Positions 7,647 to 15,745 of a DNA stretch of 64,000 nucleotides are shown piece by piece (position 1 is the stretch's first letter; each line of letters starts with the position of its first letter). Made by a program: the position numbers and the translations under genes. This DNA comes from Schaalia odontolytica. Its GTDB lineage: Bacteria; Actinomycetota; Actinomycetes; Actinomycetales; Actinomycetaceae. Where the stretch lies: NCBI RefSeq assembly GCF_002847525.1, contig NZ_PKKM01000003.1:1-64000 (forward strand), in the 5' to 3' direction. The notes beneath the pieces were generated by a model. The model worked only from the letters and a program-made list of their open reading frames with translations. It had not been told where the DNA came from and did no database searches.

Positions 7647-8978
7647 CTAGGCGACAGTTTCGGCACCGTTAAGCGCCGCGGACTCGGCCAGCTCCTCGGG
7701 GCTCACGACACCCTCAACGGAGACGCGGTCCAGGTAGGCCATACCGTCAAACGCCAGCTCGCGAGCGTTCTCCGGGTCACCCTCGTTGCCGATGGAGCCG
7801 TGGGCCATGCGGTCCACGATGAGCGCGATCGCACCGTCGCCCGTCACGTTCGTGGCGGTACCGAAGGAGTCCAGGGCGATGTAGGTGGCGATCATGAGCG
7901 CGACCTGGGCATCGTTGAAGCCCAGCATGGAGCTCAGCAGGCCGGTGGCGGCCATGATGGCGCCGCCGGGAACGCCGGGGGCGGCGACCATCGTGATGCC
8001 GAGCATGAAGATGAAGCCCACCCACTGTAGGGACGAGACCGTCAGGCCCTGGGTCAGGACGATGGCGAACGCGAAGGAGAAGATCTTCGAGGTCGAGCCA
8101 GCCAGGTGGATCGTCGCGCACAGCGGAATCGTGAAGGAAGCAACCGCGTCGGACACTCCATTCTTCTTCGTCTGACGCAGCGTCACCGGGATGGTGGCCG
8201 CGGACGAGGAGGTGCCCAGAGCCGTCAGGTAGGCCGGCATCATGGTGAGCAGGGCCTTGATGGGGTTGCGACGCGCGACGACGCCAGCGAAGCAGAACTG
8301 GGTCAGCAGGATGACGACCTCGAGGAGGATCACCACGACGACGACACGCAGCAGCGTGCGGATAACCGAGGCAGCCTCGCCCGTGTAGGTCAGGTTCAGG
8401 AAGATGCCGAAGATGTGCAGCGGCAGCAGCGGGATGATGATCGTCTCAATAAGGCGCGTGATGATGGCGCGGAACTCGATGAAGCCCTTGCGCAGCACGC
8501 CGCGCGGAACCATCGACAGGCCCAGGCCCACGACGAAGGACAGGAGCAGCGCCGTCATGACCTGAAGCGGCGCGGGCATCTCGATCGTGAAGTAGGACTC
8601 CAGGGCGCTACCCGGCTCAGCCACATCGCCCAGCTGGGTCGAGGCGAGGATGCGCGGGAAGAGCGTGGCGCACACCAGGTAGGTGAGGAAGCCCGAGAAC
8701 AGCGTCGACGCGTAGGCAATTGCCGTCGTGATGCCCAGCCACTTGCCCGCGCCTCGGCCCAGGTCCGCAATAGCGGGGGTCACGAGGCCGATGATGATCA
8801 GCGGGATCGAGAAGGACAGGAACTGGCTGAAGATCGCCGAGAAGGTCGCAAAAATACGGCCGATCTCGACGGGAACCAGGTGGTCGCCGCCAATACGGAC
8901 GGATCCGAGGACGGTCGCGAGGATGATCGCAGCGATCACCCACACGAGGATTCCGGATTTACGCAGGAACTCGCGCAT
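7647..8978 (-). CDS. Dicarboxylate/amino acid:cation symporter (DAACS family)
   Basis: A 443-residue integral membrane protein with about eight hydrophobic helices. The family signature around GTSSSAATIPVTLRQTKK and the following IPLCATIHLAGSTSKI (the serine-rich re-entrant loop and substrate region) place it with the sodium- or proton-coupled glutamate/dicarboxylate/serine-threonine transporters. The substrate cannot be assigned from sequence. The ATG at 8978 was preferred to an in-frame GTG at 8987 because AAGG lies 8 bases before it. It is a single-gene unit with its own terminator and an AT-rich upstream region. Confidence 0.88.
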   Translation of the reverse strand: MREFLRKSGILVWVIAAIILATVLGSVRIGGDHLVPVEIGRIFATFSAIFSQFLSFSIPLIIIGLVTPAIADLGRGAGKWLGITTAIAYASTLFSGFLTYLVCATLFPRILASTQLGDVAEPGSALESYFTIEMPAPLQVMTALLLSFVVGLGLSMVPRGVLRKGFIEFRAIITRLIETIIIPLLPLHIFGIFLNLTYTGEAASVIRTLLRVVVVVILLEVVILLTQFCFAGVVARRNPIKALLTMMPAYLTALGTSSSAATIPVTLRQTKKNGVSDAVASFTIPLCATIHLAGSTSKIFSFAFAIVLTQGLTVSSLQWVGFIFMLGITMVAAPGVPGGAIMAATGLLSSMLGFNDAQVALMIATYIALDSFGTATNVTGDGAIALIVDRMAHGSIGNEGDPENARELAFDGMAYLDRVSVEGVVSPEELAESAALNGAETVA

Positions 8979-9145
8979 GTGTTTCACCTTGATAATAGGG
9001 ATGATGGGTCACGCATAGCATGCCCGAACTTTACGAATACTTGAAGCGGTGGCCATGATTCGGGATAGATGCGGCAAAAATCACGTGATAAATAAAGCGC
9101 GGTAGCGAGGACGTTATCCCCGTTCAACGGCCATTTTCCGGGGAT

Positions 9146-9436
9146 TTAACGCACCGCAAGCGTCGACACGTACGGGGCAAACCACCAAATTATCGCGGCG
9201 AGGATCACGTACACCGCAACATCCATGAGGCGAGCACGCGACGCGAACCAGGGGCGTCCCGGCGTCCACAGGCGCAGCGCCGCCATGCCGACGAGCACAG
9301 CAACCATCAACATGACCGCTCGGTGGCGATGATCGGTCACAGCCAGCGCAATCACACCGAGAACACCACCCGCGCTGAGGGCGCCGCCGAGCCAGCCGCC
9401 CAGCCGGGCGCGCACGGTCCTCTCCTCAATATTCAC
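9146..9436 (-). CDS. DUF3017 family small membrane protein
   Basis: 96 residues with three hydrophobic segments (about 16-35, 40-57 and 71-91) and the actinobacterial DUF3017 core AALRLWTPGRPW..RAR.MDV. Function is unknown. It starts with GTG at 9436; TAGGGT lies exactly 6 bases upstream on the minus strand, the spacing expected for a leaderless message, and there is no Shine-Dalgarno. It is divergent from pta. Confidence 0.72.
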   Translation of the reverse strand: MNIEERTVRARLGGWLGGALSAGGVLGVIALAVTDHRHRAVMLMVAVLVGMAALRLWTPGRPWFASRARLMDVAVYVILAAIIWWFAPYVSTLAVR

Positions 9437-9442
9437 GCCCCT

Positions 9443-9448
9443 ACCCTA
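9443..9448 (-). promoter_or_regulatory. -10 box of a leaderless promoter (DUF3017 gene)
   Basis: TAGGGT on the minus strand, six bases before the GTG start. Confidence 0.45.
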
Positions 9449-9559
9449 TCGCACGAGCACGCGCGACCATACGATCGTACGCGCCCACACCACCACCCCA
9501 GCCCCATCCTCGTCCATACAAAGGAACGCAAACGAATAGGAATAAGAGGCATGCGGGTT

Positions 9560-9565
9560 TAATAT
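9560..9565 (+). promoter_or_regulatory. Probable -10 box of the pta promoter
   Basis: TAATAT in the only AT-rich stretch upstream of pta. Transcription would start near 9572, leaving a leader of about 50 bases containing two direct GGTCC copies and an AAAGGAG ribosome site at 9608-9614. Confidence 0.4.
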
Positions 9566-9621
9566 TGGTCCAAAGGTCCCTGAGACCCGCAACATATTTC
9601 TCGCACCAAAGGAGCATTCGA

Positions 9622-11100
9622 GTGTCCCGCTTTATTGTCGTCGCCCCCGGTTCGTCGGAGGCAGCCACCCTCGCTACTGACGAGCTGGCCCGCGTTCTCG
9701 GCGTCGCCACCGTCGACGCCCTGGCTGGCACGACGGCCACCGACGCCGCCCTCCGTCCCGCCTCCGCTCTGCCCGCCGCGGTCGAAGCCGTCCGCGCCGT
9801 CGGCGACGACGCGCTCATCGCCCCCGCCCGTGAGGCCTCGAACCGTGCCTTCGACCACGTGGCCTGGAACCTGAACCTCGCCGCCTCCACCCGCGCCGGC
9901 GTGATCCTCGCCTTCGACGCCGAGGGTGCCAGCGCCGAGCTCCTCGCCGAAGAGATCGCCGCCGCCCGCCTGCGCGCCGAGGCCGCTGCCGCCTCCGTCG
10001 TCGCCGTCGTCCTGACCGGTGGTGCCCCCGCGCTCGAGGCCGACGTCCCCGTCCTGACCCTGCCGCTGGGCGAGGAGGCCGCCGCCACCCTGCGCGGTAC
10101 CGCTGCCCCCACCGCGGTCACCCCCCTGGCCTTCCAGGCGGACCTCATCGAGCGCGCCCGCGCCGACCGCAAGCGCATCGTCCTGCCTGAGCCCGACGAC
10201 GACCGCGTCCTGCAGGCCGCCGCCCAGGTTCTCGCCGCCGGCATCGCCGACATCACCTTCGTGGGCGACGCCGACTACGTCGCCAAGCGCGCCGGCGAGC
10301 TCGGCCTCGACCTGAGCGCCGCCCAGGTCGTCTCCGTGAACGACCCCGCCTACCTCGAGCGCTACGCCGAGGAGTTCGCGCGCCTGCGCGCCAAGAAGGG
10401 CGTCACCCTCGAGCAGGCCCGCGAGAAGGTCACCGACGTGTCCTACTTCGGCACCATGATGGTCCACATGGGCGACGCCGACGGCATGGTCTCGGGCGCT
10501 GCCCACACGACCGCGCACACGATCGTTCCCTCCTTCCAGATCATCAAGACCGCTCCCGGCGTCTCCGTCGTCTCCTCCATCTTCCTCATGGCGATGAAGG
10601 ACCGCGTGTGGGCCTTCGGCGACTGCGCCGTCAACCCCAACCCCACCGCCGAGCAGCTGGCCGACATCGCTGTGACCTCCGCGCGCACCGCCGCCCAGTT
10701 CGGCGTCACCCCGCGCGTCGCCATGCTCTCCTACTCCACCGGCACCTCCGGCTCCGGCCCCGACGTTGACGTCGTCGTCGAGGCCACCCGCCTCGCCCAC
10801 GAGAAGGCCCCCGAGCTGGCCATCGAAGGCCCCATCCAGTTCGACGCAGCCGTCGACGAAGCCGTCGCCTCCAAGAAGCTGCCCGGCTCCGAGGTCGCCG
10901 GCAAGGCCACCGTCTTCGTCTTCCCCTCGCTGGAAGCCGGAAACATCGGCTACAAGGCGGTCCAGCGCTCCTCCGGCGCCGTCGCCGTCGGCCCCGTCCT
11001 CCAGGGCCTCAACAAGCCCGTCAACGACCTGTCGCGCGGCGCCCTCGTCGAAGACATCGTCAACACCGTCGCCCTGACCGCCGTCCAGGCCCAGGGCTGA
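9622..11100 (+). CDS. pta: Phosphate acetyltransferase with shortened N-terminal domain
   Basis: 492 residues. It converts acetyl-CoA and phosphate to acetyl-phosphate, the first half of the Pta-AckA acetate pathway. The PTA/PTB catalytic domain occupies about residues 170-490: RIVLPEPDDDRVLQAA, YFGTMMVHMGDADGMVSGA, TAHTIVPSFQIIKT, FGDCAVNPNPTAEQLADIA and SYSTGTSGSGPDVDVV are diagnostic. The N-terminal ~165 residues are a reduced relative of the regulatory P-loop domain found in long (~700 aa) Pta proteins and show no intact Walker A motif. GTG at 9622 was chosen over an upstream in-frame ATG because AAAGGAG lies 8 bases before it. Strong C-ending codon bias suggests high expression. ackA follows. 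Confidence 0.94.
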   Translation: MSRFIVVAPGSSEAATLATDELARVLGVATVDALAGTTATDAALRPASALPAAVEAVRAVGDDALIAPAREASNRAFDHVAWNLNLAASTRAGVILAFDAEGASAELLAEEIAAARLRAEAAAASVVAVVLTGGAPALEADVPVLTLPLGEEAAATLRGTAAPTAVTPLAFQADLIERARADRKRIVLPEPDDDRVLQAAAQVLAAGIADITFVGDADYVAKRAGELGLDLSAAQVVSVNDPAYLERYAEEFARLRAKKGVTLEQAREKVTDVSYFGTMMVHMGDADGMVSGAAHTTAHTIVPSFQIIKTAPGVSVVSSIFLMAMKDRVWAFGDCAVNPNPTAEQLADIAVTSARTAAQFGVTPRVAMLSYSTGTSGSGPDVDVVVEATRLAHEKAPELAIEGPIQFDAAVDEAVASKKLPGSEVAGKATVFVFPSLEAGNIGYKAVQRSSGAVAVGPVLQGLNKPVNDLSRGALVEDIVNTVALTAVQAQG

Positions 11101-11107
11101 ACGGGAC

Positions 11108-11164
11108 CGAGGTCCCGGGGTCCGGTTACCATTGAACGTAAACGGGCCCCGGCCTCGTTCTTTT
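11108..11164 (+). terminator. Attenuator-like hairpin between pta and ackA
   Basis: The 5' arm 11108-11124 pairs with 11143-11157, with small bulges, and the hairpin is followed by TTCTTTT. The 3' arm carries CCCCGGCCTCGT. It probably allows partial read-through into ackA. Confidence 0.55.
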
Positions 11165-11196
11165 ACTCCCAACCCCACAACACGAAAGGCGAACGC

Positions 11197-12396
11197 GTGT
11201 CCTCGTCCTCCGTCCTCGTCATTAACTCCGGCTCCTCCTCCATCAAGTACCAGCTCGTCGACCCCGAAACCGGCGACGCCATCGCCAAGGGCATCGTCGA
11301 GCGCATCGGCGACACCACCGGTCTCATCAAGCATGAGCATGGCGACGCCGTCACCCAGGAAGAGCTCCCGGTTCCCGACCACACCGTCGGCATGCGTGAG
11401 GTCCTGCGCCTCTTCGACACGGAGGGCCCGTCCCTGGCCGAGGCCAACATCCTCGCCGTCGGCCACCGCGTCGTTCAGGGCGGCCGCTACTTCGACGGCC
11501 CGGCCCTCATCACCGACGAGGTCCGCAACCTGATCGAAGAGCTGTGCCCGCTGGCTCCTCTGCACAACCCCGCCCACCTCAAGGGCATCGACGTGGCGCG
11601 CGAGCTCATGCCCGACGTCCCCCACGTCGCCGTCTTCGACACCGCGTTCTTCCAGCAGCTGCCCGACAAGGCCGCCCTGTACGCCCTCGAGACCGAGACC
11701 GCCGAGAAGTACTCGGTGCGCCGCTACGGTGCCCACGGCACCTCCCACCAGTTCGTCTCCCAGGAAATCTCGAAGATGCTGGGCCGCGACGACCTCAAGC
11801 AAATCGTCCTGCACCTGGGCAACGGCGCGTCCGCCTCGGCCGTCAAGAACGGCAAGCCGATCGACACCTCCATGGGCCTGACCCCCCTCGAGGGCCTCAT
11901 GATGGGCACCCGCACCGGCGACATCGACCCCGCCGTCGTGTTCCACCTGCAGCGCGTCGCCGGAATGACCGTCGACGAGGTCGACACCCTCTTCAACAAG
12001 AAGTCCGGCATGAAGGGCATGACCGGCGAGTCCGACATGCGCTCCGTGTGGGAGGTCATCAACAACACCTCCGACCCCGAGGCCTCCAAGCGCGCCCGTA
12101 CCGCCATGGACGTGTACATCAACCGCCTGCTGAAGTACGTGGGTTCCTACGCCGCTGAGCTGGGCGGCCTGGACGTCATCACCTTCACCGCCGGCATCGG
12201 CGAGAACGACGACGACGTGCGCCGCGAGCTGGCCGAGGCCCTCGCCCCCTTCGGCGTCAAGATCGACGTCGAGGCCAACAAGGGCCGCATCAAGGAACCG
12301 CGCATCGTGTCCGCTCCCGACTCGGCCGTCACCCTCGTCGTCTACCCGACCAACGAGGAGCTGGCGATCGCCCGCCAGGCGCTGACCTTCGCCTGA
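11197..12396 (+). CDS. ackA: Acetate kinase
   Basis: A 399-residue cytosolic acetokinase that makes ATP from acetyl-phosphate and ADP and releases acetate. The ASKHA-fold motifs VLVINSGSSSIKY (N-terminus), VGHRVVQGG, VAVFDTAFFQ, RRYGAHGTSHQFV, VLHLGNGASASAV and FTAGIGEND are all present. The GTG at 11197 follows a GAAAGG site. It sits 96 bases after pta, separated by an attenuator-like hairpin, and is followed by a strong terminator. With pta it forms the overflow pathway generating acetate and ATP during fermentation. Confidence 0.97.
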   Translation: MSSSSVLVINSGSSSIKYQLVDPETGDAIAKGIVERIGDTTGLIKHEHGDAVTQEELPVPDHTVGMREVLRLFDTEGPSLAEANILAVGHRVVQGGRYFDGPALITDEVRNLIEELCPLAPLHNPAHLKGIDVARELMPDVPHVAVFDTAFFQQLPDKAALYALETETAEKYSVRRYGAHGTSHQFVSQEISKMLGRDDLKQIVLHLGNGASASAVKNGKPIDTSMGLTPLEGLMMGTRTGDIDPAVVFHLQRVAGMTVDEVDTLFNKKSGMKGMTGESDMRSVWEVINNTSDPEASKRARTAMDVYINRLLKYVGSYAAELGGLDVITFTAGIGENDDDVRRELAEALAPFGVKIDVEANKGRIKEPRIVSAPDSAVTLVVYPTNEELAIARQALTFA

Positions 12397-12410
12397 TTCT
12401 CAGGTAATCA

Positions 12411-12445
12411 CGAGGCCGGGGTTCCCACGTGGGGCCCCGGCCTCG
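12411..12445 (+). terminator. Terminator after ackA
   Basis: A perfect 11-bp stem, CGAGGCCGGGG at 12411-12421 with CCCCGGCCTCG at 12435-12445, begins 14 bases after the stop. This is another use of the recurrent motif as a stem. Confidence 0.7.
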
Positions 12446-12484
12446 GGCGTATCCTGAGAGAGTAGCGCGAGCGAGGAGGGCCTC

Positions 12485-13240
12485 ATGAACGACGATGTTT
12501 CTACCCTGGCGGAATGGATCGCCACGTCACCGTCGACCGTGTTTTTCGGCGGCGCGGGCGTGTCTACCGAGTCGGGGATCCCCGATTTTCGCGGGGCAAA
12601 CGGCTTCTACTTTCAGGAGCGCGAGATTCCCCTGGAGACGGTGCTGAGCATCGACTTCTTTGAGCGGCATCCGCAGGCCTACTGGGAGTGGTTCCACGAG
12701 ATCTACCGTCCCGTAGAACCCAACGGCGCGCACAGGGCACTGGCGTCTCTGGAGGCCGCGGGGCGCCTGGACGCGGTCATCACGCAGAATATCGACGGCC
12801 TGCACCAGCGGGCCGGGTCGCGCACCGTCTGGGAGCTGCACGGCAACTGGGAGCGGCTCGTGTGCACGAGCTGCGGGACCGTCGCCCCGTTGGGTGACGC
12901 CGTCACGGTTGACGGGGATCCCGTGCCCGCGTGTCCCTCGTGCGCCTCGCAGATGCGCCCGGACATCGTCATGTACGGGGAGGGCCTCGACCAGGGCGTC
13001 ATCGAAGCCGCCATCACCGCTATTTCTCGGGCGTCCGTTCTCATCGTCGCCGGGACGTCCCTCGTGGTGTATCCGGCGGCGGGCCTCATCGACTACTTCT
13101 CCGGGGACCACCTGGTGCTCATGAACGCCACCCCAACCTCGGCGGATGCGCACGCCGACCTGATCATCCGCGAGCCGGTGGGCGCGACCCTCGACCGCGT
13201 CATGGACCAGCTACGCGTGCGGGGCGTCGTTCCCGCGTAG
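12485..13240 (+). CDS. cobB: NAD-dependent protein deacylase (sirtuin)
   Basis: 251 residues with the full sirtuin signature: GAGVSTESGIPDFRG (23-37) and TQNIDGLHQRAG (100-111) bind NAD, His119 in ELHG is the catalytic base, and C127, C130, C150, C153 form the structural zinc site. It removes acetyl groups from lysines using NAD, giving nicotinamide and O-acetyl-ADP-ribose. A GAGGAGGG ribosome site precedes the ATG. It lies just downstream of pta-ackA, whose intermediate acetyl-phosphate is a chemical protein acetylator, so a functional link is reasonable. Class (CobB-like versus others) was judged only by motifs. Confidence 0.93.
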   Translation: MNDDVSTLAEWIATSPSTVFFGGAGVSTESGIPDFRGANGFYFQEREIPLETVLSIDFFERHPQAYWEWFHEIYRPVEPNGAHRALASLEAAGRLDAVITQNIDGLHQRAGSRTVWELHGNWERLVCTSCGTVAPLGDAVTVDGDPVPACPSCASQMRPDIVMYGEGLDQGVIEAAITAISRASVLIVAGTSLVVYPAAGLIDYFSGDHLVLMNATPTSADAHADLIIREPVGATLDRVMDQLRVRGVVPA

Positions 13241-13290
13241 GGCTTGCGGCACGCGGGCGTTCACTCACGGGACCCAACGCCCAGGTGCCC

Positions 13291-13441
13291 CTGCCCTGCG
13301 CACATCCGGATAGGTTGTGCGCATATGGATAGGTTATGCACATCCGGATAGCTTATTTTCCTATCCACATCTTCATAACCTATCCGGATGTTCGTAACCT
13401 ATCCGCGTATGCGCGCCTTGCGCCACCCCGCTGCCCTGCGC
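13291..13441. repeat. GGATAG-type inverted repeat array, bracketed by an 11-bp direct repeat
   Basis: Three forward units of about 19 bases with core CCGGATAGGTT (from 13303, 13322, 13341) are followed, across an AT-rich loop near 13351-13360, by three inverted units with core AACCTATCC ending near 13412. The arms are about 55 bases each and can fold into one long imperfect hairpin. The array lies between exact copies of CTGCCCTGCGC (13291-13301 and 13431-13441). It lies past the end of the sirtuin gene. Confidence 0.75.
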
Positions 13442-13611
13442 GATGTCATCAACCCCATCGGCACGCTCTCAGACATCCCCCGACACAGTGAACGAGGTGT
13501 GCGCGCGAGTAGCACGTAGTCTCAGCGCGATTATGCATACCCCAACTGTTTCGACGAGAAACAGAGATGACTTTGGGCGGCCCCCTGTTCCACAGCAGCA
13601 TACAAGTAAGA

Positions 13612-13700
13612 GAACTGGATAGGAAACATTGTTCTGGATAGGAAGAACTCTTCTGGATAGCTTAGTAACCTATCCAGAAATCCATAACCTATCCAGAAAA
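13612..13700. repeat. GGATAG-type inverted repeat array, CTGGATAG variant
   Basis: Forward units CTGGATAGG at 13615 and 13634 plus CTGGATAG at 13653 are followed by inverted units CCTATCCAG ending at 13677 and 13696. The central stem is TTCTGGATAG with CTATCCAGAA. It ends 23 bases before the stop of the minus-strand NAD kinase-like gene and could terminate it. Confidence 0.72.
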
Positions 13701-13722
13701 CGCCGCACGCACGCCCACAGGA

Positions 13723-14628
13723 TCACCCCTCCCCCAGGCCGGCGGGGTCGACGAGGGACAGGGCACGCGGGGCGCGCGAAATCCGCACACTTTGGCCCCA
13801 CGTCAGGGTCAGGCGGTCGGACTCCATGCCATCGCCGAACAGGACGAGGGATTCGGAAGCAACGACGAGGCCGAGGTCTTCGCCCTCGTCCAGGATGCCC
13901 TCGGTGTACTCGACGCCGGTGAAGGGCGAGGGCCATGCCTCGCGCACGAACCACGCGAGCGAGCGCGAGGTCGGAGCGGGCAGGTCCCCCATGCGGCGGC
14001 CACGCTTGAGGGATGCTCCCCACCCGGTCGCCCCGGTCCCGGTGGAGACAACGACGCCCGAGGAGGACTGCCGCTCGACGGTGGCCCCCAGGGCCAGCTC
14101 GTAGCGGGCGCTCTGGTGGCTCGGGTGCCCAACAAATACCTCGTTGAGGGCGGTGAGCGTGCGCGAGTCGTCGGCGGTTGCCCGGACCATCGTCAGCTGA
14201 TCCACTCGCAGGTCGGTGCCCGCCTCGATGCGCCCGAGGGCCGCGACCCCCTGGTCGGGAGTGCATCGGACAAGGACGCCGGCGTTCGACTGAGGGACGG
14301 AGTTGACGCCGACCACGGTCTGGTCGCCCGCATACTTGGCGACGTTGGCGACCAGACCGTCGGGTCCCACGACGACGATGACGTCCTCGGGGGCGAAGAG
14401 GAAGCGCGACAGGGAGTCGCGCTCCACGTCGGCGCTCGCCCACCCGTCCGGGATGCCCGCACGCACGCGAGCCAGGGCAGCCACGTGAGACTCGTGCGCA
14501 CGCTCGACGGACTCGAGGGTGCGACCGCGGCTGCGCAGGACGAATTCGACCTGGCCGCGCGTGGAGTAGCGGTCCATGAGCTCGTCGAACTCGGTGGGGC
14601 GTCGGACGATGACGGCGCGGCGGCGCAT
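13723..14628 (-). CDS. Atypical NAD kinase-like protein
   Basis: 301 residues of the ATP-NAD kinase/diacylglycerol kinase superfamily. The NADK landmarks are recognisable but altered: the GGDGT loop reads GPDGL (88-92, catalytic Asp kept), the NE-V motif reads LNEVF (161-165), and the nucleotide loop STGTGATGW (195-203) replaces the usual STPTGSTAY. GVNSVPQSNAG precedes these. It could phosphorylate NAD or a related nucleotide, or have become a sensor. It starts 2 bases after the stop of the upstream SPFH gene, so the two are translationally coupled and probably act together. The locus is divergent from an NrtR regulator and nadE, which supports a role in NAD metabolism. Confidence 0.75.
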   Translation of the reverse strand: MRRRAVIVRRPTEFDELMDRYSTRGQVEFVLRSRGRTLESVERAHESHVAALARVRAGIPDGWASADVERDSLSRFLFAPEDVIVVVGPDGLVANVAKYAGDQTVVGVNSVPQSNAGVLVRCTPDQGVAALGRIEAGTDLRVDQLTMVRATADDSRTLTALNEVFVGHPSHQSARYELALGATVERQSSSGVVVSTGTGATGWGASLKRGRRMGDLPAPTSRSLAWFVREAWPSPFTGVEYTEGILDEGEDLGLVVASESLVLFGDGMESDRLTLTWGQSVRISRAPRALSLVDPAGLGEG

Positions 14629-14630
14629 GA

Positions 14631-15641
14631 CTACTGTCCCGCCTTTGCGGAGCCGGTGAAGGCTGCCACGAGATCACTGAGCACGTCGGCGGTGATGGTG
14701 ATGTTCCCGAAGGAGGGCATGTTCTTCGCCATTTCCTTGAGTGCGAGGGCACGCGCCACTTCGGGCCCGGCCTCAGCGAGCGCCTGGATGTATGCGGCGT
14801 CGTTCGCGATCCTGGCGCGCCCCGCAGTGTTCCAGTCTGCCTCGTATGCCTTGCCTTTTTCGACGATGCGGCGAACTTCCGCTTCCACCTCGATCGCGTC
14901 TGCCGCAGCCTTCTCTTCGGCCTCACGCCGGGCGTTGTGGCCCTCCTGATCGACCAGGTCAGCGCGTTTACGGGCCAGGTCGAGCTTGGACTGCATCTCG
15001 TTTTCGGAGATCTGAGATTCACGCTCGACGGCGAGGGCACGGCGCTCGTAGAGGGCGCGGTCGGCCTCGGCCTGAAGCTGCTCGAGGAGCGGGGCGCGCA
15101 GGGAGGACTCGACCCCCTCGTCCGGGCGCAGGCTCAGCAGGCGCGCATCGACGACGGCAACGCCGGTGGTGCGCAGCTGATGATCATCCGCGAAGGCTTG
15201 GGCCAGCACGCTTCCGACCCGTTCGAGGGATCCGGAAATGGCGTCGGTCAGCGTCATCTCGCCAATTGCCGAGGCCAGGGCGGAGAACGCGATGCGGGTG
15301 ACGGTCTCGTCGATCTGCCACAGTCCCTGGGCGTCGGCTCCCGCTTCGCGCGGGTACAGGCCGAAGTCGTAGTGCGCGGCGGCGGCTTCTGCATCCTCGA
15401 TGTGGTAGGTGACGGCAACCTGCGCGTTGATGTTCTGCTGGTCGGCGGTGGTCGCCTGCACGAGGAAGCTGTGGGCGCGGTTGGCGGTGGGAACCTCCGC
15501 GAGCGCGCAGCGGCCGGCTCGCAGCCAGAAGGACTGGCCAACTCCGGATCGGATCGTGCGTCCGGATCGGATCTGGACGACGTGGTCACCGGCGCCGCCC
15601 TGGTAGCGGATGACGAAGGGGTGGTGGTGAAGCGTTCCCAT
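14631..15641 (-). CDS. SPFH/Band 7 domain protein
   Basis: 336 residues. A Band 7/prohibitin-like domain spans about 20-190 (QIRSG..IRSG, TADQQNINAQVAVTYHIED, RVGSVLAQAF) and is followed by a charged coiled coil at about 190-275. There is no signal peptide or membrane helix, so it is a cytosolic or peripherally associated member. Such proteins assemble into large rings or scaffolds. CAAGGAG stands before the ATG. It is the first gene of a two-gene unit with the NAD kinase-like protein. Its promoter (minus-strand TTGACA, 17 bases, TTATCG) overlaps the putative NrtR operator. Confidence 0.82.
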   Translation of the reverse strand: MGTLHHHPFVIRYQGGAGDHVVQIRSGRTIRSGVGQSFWLRAGRCALAEVPTANRAHSFLVQATTADQQNINAQVAVTYHIEDAEAAAAHYDFGLYPREAGADAQGLWQIDETVTRIAFSALASAIGEMTLTDAISGSLERVGSVLAQAFADDHQLRTTGVAVVDARLLSLRPDEGVESSLRAPLLEQLQAEADRALYERRALAVERESQISENEMQSKLDLARKRADLVDQEGHNARREAEEKAAADAIEVEAEVRRIVEKGKAYEADWNTAGRARIANDAAYIQALAEAGPEVARALALKEMAKNMPSFGNITITADVLSDLVAAFTGSAKAGQ

Positions 15642-15688
15642 GATGACTCCTTGGTTGGGTGATGAACCACTTGTTTATGTTAGACTGA

Positions 15689-15739
15689 CGATAACTCCAT
15701 ATTGCATTTAATGTCAACTCGACACAAATAGGCTAGGCT
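15689..15739. promoter_or_regulatory. Divergent promoters with putative NrtR operator
   Basis: On the minus strand TTGACA (15712-15717) and TTATCG (15689-15694) are 17 bases apart and drive the SPFH gene. On the plus strand TAGGCT (15734-15739) lies 6 bases before the nrtR ATG. The inverted repeat TGTC-AACTC-GACA (15712-15724) covers the minus -35 box and the region where the plus -35 box should lie. A second imperfect repeat GTTA-N9-TAAC lies at about 15679-15695. Assignment to NrtR is inference. Confidence 0.55.
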
Positions 15740-15745
15740 TGCACC

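Larger units (their letters stand above)
13241..13722. other. 482-bp convergent intergenic region
   Basis: It contains no credible gene. It holds two inverted-repeat arrays (13303-13412 and 13612-13700) at its two ends, separated by about 200 bases in which I see nothing recognisable. Confidence 0.6.

Noticed and set aside
9559..11946. A 795-codon open frame opposite pta and ackA, with similar long frames opposite the phosphofructokinase, deoA and sdhA genes
   Set aside because: All are mirrors of strongly biased codons on the true strand; they lack ribosome sites and have unnatural composition.
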